Shown here piece by piece: positions 1 to 5,754 of a DNA stretch of 8,218 nt; the stretch's first letter is position 1; every line of letters starts with the position of its first letter. This DNA is from Treponema sp. (GTDB lineage Bacteria > Spirochaetota > Spirochaetia > Treponematales > Breznakiellaceae). The DNA lies in the NCBI GenBank assembly GCA_009780285.1, contig WRAL01000047.1, positions 1-8,218 of the forward strand, written 5' to 3'. Below the pieces are notes generated by a model, which did not search any database, was not told the origin of the DNA, and was given only the letters and a program-made list of their open reading frames with translations. The position numbers and the translations under genes were made by a program.

Positions 1-1087
1 CGCGCGAGCCATCGAAGAAAGCCAGCGCACAGACAGCGTTTACGTTGGAGCCGGCGAGGATTTTTCCGACGTTCGAGGGCAGGCGATGTACAAGCGCGCG
101 CTGGAAATTGCCGCTGCCGGCGGGCACAACCTGATGGTTTTTGGCCCCCCCGGCGCCGGAAAGACAATGCTGGCGCGCAGGCTGCCTTCGATCATGGCGC
201 CGCTTAGCCCTGACGAAGCCGTCGAAGTTACCAAGCTGTACAGCCTTGCCGGGCCTTCGCGCGCGGGATCAGGCGGCGTAGCGCAAGGCGGGTTTATCGA
301 TAAACTTATTACGCATCCGCCTTTTCGCGCGCCGCACCATTCGGCCAGCGCCGAAGGCATCCTTGGCGGCGGCAGGGTTCCGCGCCCTGGAGAAATAAGC
401 CTTGCGCATTTCGGCGCGCTTTTTCTGGATGAGGCGCCGGAATTTAAGTCAAAGGTTTTGCAGGCCTTGCGCGAGCCTTTGGAAGACAGGCTGATCAGCA
501 TTTCTCGCGCGGAAGGAACTATTCGTCTTCCGGCGGAATTTCAATTACTGCTCGCCACAAACGCCTGCCCTTGCGGAAGGCTTGGAAAAAGACATGCCGA
601 AAACTGCGATGCCGAAAAGATCGACTGCCTTTGCTCGCCGCAAGAGATTTACCGTTATTGGCGAAAATTCTGCGGCGCCTTGCTCGATCGCATAGAACTG
701 CGCGTTCCGGCGGCGCCCTCAAAGCTGAGCGAAATCTCAGGCTCAAGCGGCGGCAACGAAGAGCCCAGCGCAAAGGTCGCCGCGCGCGTAATGACGACAG
801 TGGAGGCGCAAAGGCAGCGCTTCAAAGGCGCGGCAATAAGGCGCAACGCGCTTATCCCGGCCGGAAAAATAAAGGCCCTCTGCCCCATGACCGAAAAAGG
901 CGCAAACGCTCTTAACAAGGCGCTTACCGCGCTAGGACTTTCCGGTCGCGCGTATCACGGCGTTCTTCGCGTCGCGCGCACGATCGCTGACCTCGACGGC
1001 AAAGACACGCTCGACACGGCGCACATACTCGAAGCCGTGCAACACAGGCGCCACGGCGACGACCCTTACGAAATCCTAACCGCATAG
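1..1087 (+). CDS. comM: ComM/YifB family Mg-chelatase-like AAA+ ATPase, 5'-truncated by window edge
   Basis: The reading frame is open from base 2, the first whole codon, so the gene continues left of the window. The ATG at 86 is internal: the family-typical DFSDVRGQ lies just upstream in frame. About 361 residues are visible. Full-length members are about 500, so the N-terminal Lon-like (ChlI) domain is missing here. Visible motifs are Walker A GPPGAGKT (143-166), Walker B ALFLDE (416-433), the family signature ATNACPCG, a downstream CxC pair followed by SPQEIYRYW and LLDRIEL, and the C-terminal Mg_chelatase_C motif RVARTIADL. The tail after EAVQHR is slightly longer than usual. ComM is known in naturally competent bacteria as a hexameric helicase promoting branch migration of incoming DNA. 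YifB homologues also occur widely in bacteria not known to be competent, so competence here is inference. The hydrolase gene follows 43 bases downstream on the same strand. Confidence 0.95.
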   Translation, partial: ARAIEESQRTDSVYVGAGEDFSDVRGQAMYKRALEIAAAGGHNLMVFGPPGAGKTMLARRLPSIMAPLSPDEAVEVTKLYSLAGPSRAGSGGVAQGGFIDKLITHPPFRAPHHSASAEGILGGGRVPRPGEISLAHFGALFLDEAPEFKSKVLQALREPLEDRLISISRAEGTIRLPAEFQLLLATNACPCGRLGKRHAENCDAEKIDCLCSPQEIYRYWRKFCGALLDRIELRVPAAPSKLSEISGSSGGNEEPSAKVAARVMTTVEAQRQRFKGAAIRRNALIPAGKIKALCPMTEKGANALNKALTALGLSGRAYHGVLRVARTIADLDGKDTLDTAHILEAVQHRRHGDDPYEILTA

Positions 1088-1117
1088 ACAAAACCGGCGA
1101 ACGGGGGTAAGATGCGC

Positions 1118-1123
1118 AAGAGG
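1118..1123 (+). promoter_or_regulatory. ribosome binding site of the alpha/beta hydrolase (first start)
   Basis: AAGAGG lies seven bases before the ATG at 1131, in the 43-base gap after comM. It supports the longer start. A competing AAAAGG precedes the in-frame ATG at 1176, inside the gene. No promoter or terminator is evident in this gap, so the gene is probably co-transcribed with comM. Confidence 0.5.
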
Positions 1124-1130
1124 TAACAAA

Positions 1131-2036
1131 ATGAAATGTTGGCCGGCTCTTGCGCCTTTTGGGAAAAGGCTTTCGATGAAGGGCGGGGAAATTTTCTACT
1201 ACGACTCTGCGCAGGATTCCGGCGCGACGCGCCTGCCGATCCTCGCGCTTATTCACGGCCTTGGAGACGAAGCCGATACCTGGCGGCATGTTTTCCCGGC
1301 GCTGGCAAGCGAAGGCTTTCGCGTTCTTGCGCCGGATCTGCCGGGCTTTGGCCGCTCCGCCTGGAAAGGCCATATCAATCTGCGCGTTCATGCCAAGGCC
1401 GTGATAGCGCTCTTGGAAAAAACGCTTGCGGATAATCCTAACGGCGCGCCTGAGATTTCGCTTATAGGGAATTCCCTGGGCGTAGGGATTGCCGAGATGG
1501 TCGCCTGCAAGCGCCCGGATCTTGCAAAAAGAATAATTTTAATTTCCAGCTGTTTTCCTATAGAAAATAGAATCATAAAAAAGTTCTGGCTTTTGGGCCT
1601 TCCTTTTTTAGGGAAAAAACGCTACCGCGATCTTCGCAACAACCATAAAGCCGCGCAAAAATCCCTTTATCCCTACTATGCCGACTTTGACGGCATGGAA
1701 AACGCGGACAAGGAATTCCTGCGCGAGCGCGTAATCGAAAGGATAGAAAGCGCAAACCAGGAACGCGGGCAGATTTCCACGGTTCGCAGCATGAACCATT
1801 TTTTCCTTTATGGCTCAAGGCTTGTGGGACGCGCGATAAAAAAATACCCAGGCAAAATTTACATAATCTTTGGAGACAAGGATATTGTTTATCCGCTGGC
1901 CAAGACGGCGCTTTTTCGCGGCATGCGAAAGGACGCGGAGTTTACGCTGGTGACCGACGCCGGACATCTGCCGCAGCAGGAAAAGCCCGAAGCGCTCGTA
2001 GCGCAAATACTGCGCGCCCTTCGCGCAGGGGATTAG
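1131..2036 (+). CDS. alpha/beta hydrolase (alpha/beta-hydrolase fold 1)
   Basis: This 301-residue protein has the full alpha/beta-hydrolase layout. The oxyanion-loop motif HGLGDEADTW is at 42-51 and DLPGFGRS at 69-76. The nucleophile elbow GNSLG places Ser115. The acid is Asp251 in GDKD and the base is His279 in AGHLPQQEKPE. A cap region of about 80 residues (roughly 142-225), rich in Lys, Arg and aromatics, lies between the core halves. There is no signal peptide, so it is probably cytoplasmic. The start at 1131 has AAGAGG seven bases upstream. The ATG at 1176 (Met16) has AAAAGG six bases upstream and gives an N-terminus closer to the family norm, so the true start is open. The substrate cannot be read from sequence; esterases, C-C hydrolases and haloperoxidase-like enzymes all share this fold. 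Its stop overlaps the convergent asd stop. Confidence 0.9.
   Translation: MKCWPALAPFGKRLSMKGGEIFYYDSAQDSGATRLPILALIHGLGDEADTWRHVFPALASEGFRVLAPDLPGFGRSAWKGHINLRVHAKAVIALLEKTLADNPNGAPEISLIGNSLGVGIAEMVACKRPDLAKRIILISSCFPIENRIIKKFWLLGLPFLGKKRYRDLRNNHKAAQKSLYPYYADFDGMENADKEFLRERVIERIESANQERGQISTVRSMNHFFLYGSRLVGRAIKKYPGKIYIIFGDKDIVYPLAKTALFRGMRKDAEFTLVTDAGHLPQQEKPEALVAQILRALRAGD
2033..2036. other. convergent stop-codon overlap (TTAG)
   Basis: The + strand hydrolase ends with TAG at 2034-2036. The - strand asd ends with TAA, which reads TTA on the + strand at 2033-2035. The two stops share bases, leaving no intergenic space. I see no GC-rich hairpin followed by a T run around the junction on either strand, so each transcript probably runs into the other gene before ending. 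Confidence 0.9.
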
Positions 2037-3127
2037 CTTATATAACCAAGATGCTTTAGCATTTCGGCGCTCAGAATTCCTCCGCCGGCCGCTCCGCGAA
2101 TTATATTGTGGGATAGCGCCGTAAATCGCGCGTCGAGCAAATTGCAGGGCCGAAGCCTGCCAACCGTTATGATCATCCCCTTGCCCTTATCGCGATCCTT
2201 GCGCGGCTGCGGACGGTTAGCATCCTCAACGTAAACAATTGGCCGCGCAGGAGCGCTGGGAAAATTTTCAGCCTGCGGAAGGGCCTTAAACGAGGCCCAA
2301 ATTTCCTTGATTATGTCAATAGAAGGCTTTTTCTTGCCAAATTCCATATTCACGCAGGCCATGTGCCCATCGACAACAGGAACGCGATTGCAGGTAACCG
2401 AAATATTCGGATTTTTCGCATCTACTATTTTCCCATTGACAATACTTCCAAAAATTTTCAACGGCTCTTTTTCGGATTTTTCCTCCTCGCCGTCAATGTA
2501 TGGAATGACATTGCCGATTATGTCAAGGCTGGAAACGCCGGGATGTCCGGCTCCTGAAACCGCCTGCATCGTGGTTACGATAATGCGCTCTACGGGAAAG
2601 CCGGCCTGCGCAAGCGCGCAGATAGGAATCAAATAGCTTTGAATAGAGCAGTTAGGCTTGGTCACGATAAAGCCCTTGTCCCATTTTCTCGCCTTTTGTT
2701 GCGCGGGAATTATAGTGGCGTGGCGAGGGTTTATTTCCGGAATCAAAACCGGAACGTCGGAAGCAAAACGATGCGCCGACGAGTTGGAAATAACCGGAAT
2801 CCCGGCCTCGGCGTAGGCGCATTCGAGCGTGGCGGTTTCTTCCAGTCCCATTTCAACCGCGGAAAAAACGAAGGCGCATTTTTTCCGTTGTTTAATTGCG
2901 CGGCCTACGTCGTAAGCGTCTTCCACTACTAATTCTCCGACGCGCGCGTCCAGGTCGGTGGAAGGCTGCCACCTTCCGGCCACCGCGTCCGCATAGCGTT
3001 GCCCGGCCGAACGGGCGGAGGCCGCCACAAAGCTCAAATCAAACCAAGGATGATCGCGAAGAAGCGCGGCGTAATGTTGCCCTACCATGCCGGTCGCGCC
3101 AAGAATGCCTACTGGGATTTTTGTCAT
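2033..3127 (-). CDS. asd: aspartate-semialdehyde dehydrogenase, archaeal/fungal type
   Basis: The enzyme reduces L-aspartyl-4-phosphate with NADPH to aspartate semialdehyde, the branch point to lysine/diaminopimelate, threonine and methionine. The start chosen is the ATG at 3127, which has AAGGAGA five bases upstream and puts the nucleotide-binding loop GILGATGMVG at residues 7-16. The in-frame ATG at 3151 would place the ribosome site inside the gene and is rejected. The product is 364 residues. The catalytic cysteine is Cys160 in TKPNCS. The substrate and proton-transfer region NRVPVVDGH contains Arg248 and His255. Sequences such as QAVSGAGHPG and the NRVPVVDGH context match the archaeal/yeast-type branch rather than the enterobacterial Asd. 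All expected catalytic residues are present, so it should be active. It is the last gene of the opp operon, 13 bases after the small membrane protein. Confidence 0.95.
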   Translation of the reverse strand: MTKIPVGILGATGMVGQHYAALLRDHPWFDLSFVAASARSAGQRYADAVAGRWQPSTDLDARVGELVVEDAYDVGRAIKQRKKCAFVFSAVEMGLEETATLECAYAEAGIPVISNSSAHRFASDVPVLIPEINPRHATIIPAQQKARKWDKGFIVTKPNCSIQSYLIPICALAQAGFPVERIIVTTMQAVSGAGHPGVSSLDIIGNVIPYIDGEEEKSEKEPLKIFGSIVNGKIVDAKNPNISVTCNRVPVVDGHMACVNMEFGKKKPSIDIIKEIWASFKALPQAENFPSAPARPIVYVEDANRPQPRKDRDKGKGMIITVGRLRPCNLLDARFTALSHNIIRGAAGGGILSAEMLKHLGYIS

Positions 3128-3132
3128 TTTTT

Positions 3133-3139
3133 TCTCCTT
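3133..3139 (-). promoter_or_regulatory. ribosome binding site deciding the asd start
   Basis: On the - strand, AAGGAGA sits five bases before the ATG at 3127 and abuts the stop codon (3141-3143) of the small membrane protein gene. It lies downstream of the alternative ATG at 3151, which is why the shorter asd start is preferred. The arrangement suggests translational coupling to the upstream gene. Confidence 0.8.
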
Positions 3140-3140
3140 C

Positions 3141-3338
3141 TTATCTACCAAGTAACCAAGCCAGAAAAAACATCAGGCCGGCAACAATAATAATCAAAGG
3201 AAGAAAGGTGAGCAAGGCCGCGAACACCATCGCGGCAAGATCGCCTTTTTCAAGCTCCGGCCTGGTTTCGGAAAATTTTTTCAGCGCCTCTTTTTGGTTT
3301 ACAAGCCTGTCAACCTTGCGCTTGTTAAAAATCCACAT
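3141..3338 (-). CDS. small single-pass membrane protein of unknown function
   Basis: This 65-residue frame starts at the ATG at 3338, one base after the oppF stop codon. A G-rich stretch in the end of oppF is the likely weak ribosome site. A longer start at 3368 would overlap oppF by 29 bases and is less likely. The first 33 residues are polar and charged (MWIFNKRKVDRLVNQKEAL onward). Residues 34-63 form one long hydrophobic segment with Pro47 near its middle, ending in LLGR. The N-terminal lysines and arginines predict that this end is cytoplasmic. I do not recognise a family. Support for it being real is the tight fit between oppF and asd, the complete membrane segment, and the asd ribosome site placed exactly at its stop. 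It could be an accessory subunit of the transporter, but that is inference from position only. Confidence 0.6.
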   Translation of the reverse strand: MWIFNKRKVDRLVNQKEALKKFSETRPELEKGDLAAMVFAALLTFLPLIIIVAGLMFFLAWLLGR

Positions 3339-3339
3339 A

Positions 3340-4728
3340 TCACCCCAGGCAATGGTGGCACGCGACAAAATGCCCGGCCTCCTGTTCCTTAAATTCCGGA
3401 ATTTGCTCCTTGCAAATGTCCTTCACATAACGACAGCGCGTATGAAACTTGCAGCCTTTCGGCGGATTGATCGGGCTGGGAATGTCGCCTTCCAGGATGA
3501 TGGAATTTTTTGGCTTGTTCACGTTGGTCGTTGGAATCGCCGACAAGAGCGCTTCGGTATAGGGATGAAGAGGCCGCTTGAAAATTTCGGCGGAAGGCGC
3601 AAGCTCGACCATGCTGCCAAGGTACATAACTCCTATCCTGTCGCTAATATACTTAACGACCGAAAGCCCGTGCGAAATAAACAGGTACGTAAGCTTTTCC
3701 CTTTCTCGCAAATCGGAAAGCAGGTTCAATATCTGCGACTGTATCGAAACGTCAAGCGCCGACACGGCCTCGTCGCAGACGACGAACTTGGGATTCACCG
3801 CAAGGGCGCGGGCGATTCCTATGCGCTGTCTTTGCCCGCCTGAAAACTGGTGCGGATACCTATGGATCATGTAGGGCGCAAGGCCGCACTTTTCCATAAC
3901 TTCCATCACATGGTTTTGAAGCTCCGCGCCTTCCCCGGGGAAAAAGCCGTGGGTCAAGGGGCCTTCGCCAATGATCTGCCCGACCGTCATGCGAGGATTA
4001 AGCGAGGAATAGGGGTCCTGAAAAATAATCTGCATGTCGCAGCGCAGGGGGCGCATTTCGTCATAGGTTAGTTTTCCAAGGTCCACCCCCGAATCCCTCA
4101 TGCCTTCAAGTTTATTGAAGATATCGTCGCCGGCATTTTGGCGGCCCGCGTCGCGCAAAGCCTCGATTTTTCCGGCGCCCTTGCCGGCAAAGTCCTCCAG
4201 ATACGCGGAAACGACGGCGCCCTCGTCGGGGGCGAGCAAAAGCCCGCCGAAAACATAGGCCATGTCCAAAAACATGTTATGCGCCGCCTTGCGGCTTGCC
4301 TCGTTCGCGCCGGCCGCCGAGTAAAGCTTTAGAAGCTTTCCTTTATTCTGACGCAAGTTTTTAATCTCGCTCAAAATATATTTTGGCTTTACCTTGCTTA
4401 AAGGCTCGCCGTAGAAAAGGGTTTTCCCTTCCGTCTGGGGATACAGCTGGAGCAGGGTTCGCCCGAGCGTCGATTTTCCGCAGCCGCTCTCCCCTACCAA
4501 GCCGAGCGTCTCGCCTTCGTAGACGTCAAGATTAATGCCGTCGTTCGCCTTGACGAACATATTCTTGTGGCCCTTGACCGGGAAATATTTTTTAAGCTCG
4601 CGAATGCTGATCAGCGTATTCTTGCCGGCTTCGTTTTTGCGCTCGCCGACACTTCCGGCAAGCTCTTTTATCGCCTGAACGAAGTCCTTGGAGGAACCGC
4701 CTGAATTATTAGCAATGGTCTGTTCCAT
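3340..4728 (-). CDS. oppF: peptide ABC transporter ATPase, OppF/DppF type, with a central insertion
   Basis: This is the second cytoplasmic ATPase of the importer, expected to pair with OppD. It has 462 residues, whereas typical OppF proteins have about 310-340. Motifs are Walker A GESGCGKST (79-87), Q-loop Gln237 in IIFQDPYSSLNPRMTVG, signature FSGGQRQR (295-302), Walker B FVVCDE (315-320), D-loop SALD (323-326) and switch His353. The C-terminal oligopeptide-transporter domain ends in a cysteine-containing tail (Cys426, 432, 439, 457, 460). Two things explain the extra length: a polar N-terminal extension of about 37 residues and an insertion of about 107 residues between Walker A and the Q-loop. 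Position 354, normally Asp after the switch histidine, is Gly. The start at 4728 directly abuts the oppD stop (TAAATG), with GGGAGG nine bases upstream. The exact substrate (oligopeptide, dipeptide or other) is not determined. Confidence 0.95.
   Translation of the reverse strand: MEQTIANNSGGSSKDFVQAIKELAGSVGERKNEAGKNTLISIRELKKYFPVKGHKNMFVKANDGINLDVYEGETLGLVGESGCGKSTLGRTLLQLYPQTEGKTLFYGEPLSKVKPKYILSEIKNLRQNKGKLLKLYSAAGANEASRKAAHNMFLDMAYVFGGLLLAPDEGAVVSAYLEDFAGKGAGKIEALRDAGRQNAGDDIFNKLEGMRDSGVDLGKLTYDEMRPLRCDMQIIFQDPYSSLNPRMTVGQIIGEGPLTHGFFPGEGAELQNHVMEVMEKCGLAPYMIHRYPHQFSGGQRQRIGIARALAVNPKFVVCDEAVSALDVSIQSQILNLLSDLREREKLTYLFISHGLSVVKYISDRIGVMYLGSMVELAPSAEIFKRPLHPYTEALLSAIPTTNVNKPKNSIILEGDIPSPINPPKGCKFHTRCRYVKDICKEQIPEFKEQEAGHFVACHHCLG
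4072..4392 (-). other. extra segment in OppF between Walker A and Q-loop
   Basis: This covers residues about 113-219 of OppF. In ordinary OppF/DppF proteins the strand after Walker A (here FYGEPL) runs within about 15 residues into a conserved LRxxMQIIFQD stretch (here MRPLRCDMQIIFQD). Here over 100 residues intervene. They are mostly Lys-, Glu- and Ala-rich and look helical, with one hydrophobic patch, MAYVFGGLLLAPDEG (156-170). No known nucleotide or metal motif is seen in it. The reading frame is continuous through it and the flanks align with the family, so it is an insertion rather than a frameshift. Confidence 0.8.
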
Positions 4729-5748
4729 TTACGCGCCCCTCCCGTTGACTTCGTTTTTTAGAGGCGCGCGTTCCAATTTTCCGGGATAGAAACAGCGCAC
4801 GCCATGATTAGCGGAAATTTCCACAAAGGGAGGAATGCCGTCGACGCATTTTTGCTGACAATACTTGCAGCGCGGGGCGAAGCGGCAGCCCGGCGGAATC
4901 GCCAGAGGATGCGGCACGCTTCCCGGTATCGCCTCAAGCCTTACCCCTTGCGGAGTCTCAAGGTGCGGAATGGAAGTAAGAAGCCCTTCGGTATAGGGAT
5001 GCGAGGCGGCGGTTTCCGGGTCGAAAATCGCGCGGCTCGGAGCGGTTTCCACGATCTGCCCGCAGTACATTACGGCCACGTCGTCCGCCATCTCGTTTAT
5101 CACGCCCAGATCATGGGTGATAAAAAGTATGGACGTGTCGTTTTCGCGCCGCAGATCGTTCATCAGCCTTAGTATCTGCGCCTGAATCGTGACGTCCAAT
5201 GCCGTGGTCGGCTCGTCGGCAATCAGCATCTTCGGCCGACACGCAAGCGCCATCGCGATCATCACGCGCTGGCGCATTCCGCCGGATAATTGAAAGGGAT
5301 ACTGCCTGGCTATCTTGTCCGGGTTTGGAATCTGCACGGCGGCAAGCATTTCCACCGAACGCGCGTAGGCGCTTTTCTTGTCCATTCCCTGGTGAACCAT
5401 AAAGGCCTCGCCTATTTGCCGCTCGACTCTAAAAACGGGATTAAGGCTCGTCATCGGTTCCTGAAAAATCACCGAAACCTTGTTTCCGCGAATTTTTGAA
5501 ATCTCCGTCAAGGGGAGCTTGGCAAGATCCCGCCCCTCGAAAAAAATCTCGCCGGATTCGATGTAGCCGTTTCCGTCAAGAAGCTGGAGAATGCTCATCG
5601 CGGAAACGGACTTCCCGCTTCCGCTTTCGCCGACGACGCCCAGGGTGCGGCCGGCTTCGATCGCGTAGGAAACCCCGAACACGGCCTTTACAAGCCCGCG
5701 CTTCGTTTTGAAGTACGTGTGCAGATCCTTTACTTCCAAAAGTGCCAT
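4729..5748 (-). CDS. oppD: peptide ABC transporter ATPase, OppD/DppD type
   Basis: This is the first ATPase of the importer, a cytoplasmic protein of 339 residues, normal for the family. Motifs are Walker A GESGSGKS (40-47), Q-loop Gln96 in VIFQEPMTSLNP, signature LSGGMRQR (154-161), Walker B MLIADE (174-179) with catalytic Glu179, D-loop TALD, and switch His212 in ITHD. The C-terminal oligopeptide/dipeptide domain has a cysteine cluster: Cys288, 294, 297, 301 and 319. Comparable cysteines bind an iron-sulfur cluster in some Opp/Dpp ATPases, so a cluster here is plausible but unproven. All ATPase residues are intact. The start at 5748 lies six bases after the oppC stop and has only a weak ribosome site, so it probably depends on coupling with oppC. 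It is followed directly by oppF. Confidence 0.96.
   Translation of the reverse strand: MALLEVKDLHTYFKTKRGLVKAVFGVSYAIEAGRTLGVVGESGSGKSVSAMSILQLLDGNGYIESGEIFFEGRDLAKLPLTEISKIRGNKVSVIFQEPMTSLNPVFRVERQIGEAFMVHQGMDKKSAYARSVEMLAAVQIPNPDKIARQYPFQLSGGMRQRVMIAMALACRPKMLIADEPTTALDVTIQAQILRLMNDLRRENDTSILFITHDLGVINEMADDVAVMYCGQIVETAPSRAIFDPETAASHPYTEGLLTSIPHLETPQGVRLEAIPGSVPHPLAIPPGCRFAPRCKYCQQKCVDGIPPFVEISANHGVRCFYPGKLERAPLKNEVNGRGA
4738..4742 (-). promoter_or_regulatory. ribosome binding site of oppF inside the end of oppD
   Basis: GGAGG (within GGGAGGGG) on the - strand lies nine bases before the oppF ATG, inside the last codons of oppD. With the stop and start directly abutting, this indicates coupled translation of the two ATPases, as expected for equal amounts of two partner subunits. 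Confidence 0.65.
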
Positions 5749-5754
5749 ACGCGC

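Noticed and set aside
86..88. ATG at 86 as the comM start
   Set aside because: In-frame codons upstream encode conserved family sequence (DFSDVRGQ) and the frame is open to the window edge, so the gene is truncated, not short.
40..501. 153-codon - strand open frame opposite comM
   Set aside because: It is a shadow of a strongly conserved AAA+ domain, with a Ser/Pro-rich translation and no motif.
1088..1130. Possible promoter or terminator between comM and the hydrolase
   Set aside because: The 43 bases show no -35/-10 pair and no hairpin with a T run, only a ribosome site.
924..1391. 155-codon - strand open frame spanning the comM/hydrolase junction
   Set aside because: It overlaps conserved motifs of both + strand genes, and its Arg/Cys-rich translation matches nothing.
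1602..1620. TTTTTT-AGGG-AAAAAA inverted repeat in an AT-rich patch of the hydrolase gene
   Set aside because: The stem is only A-T pairs and lies inside the coding frame between intact motifs; not a credible terminator.
3128..3151. Longer asd start at 3151 (MVDKKEKK extension)
   Set aside because: The consensus ribosome site lies inside that extension, right before the ATG at 3127, so the shorter start is preferred.
2896..3843. 315-codon open frame on the + strand across asd, the small gene and oppF
   Set aside because: It crosses three well-supported - strand genes, its translation is Arg/Pro-rich and unordered, and it is a typical shadow in GC-rich DNA.
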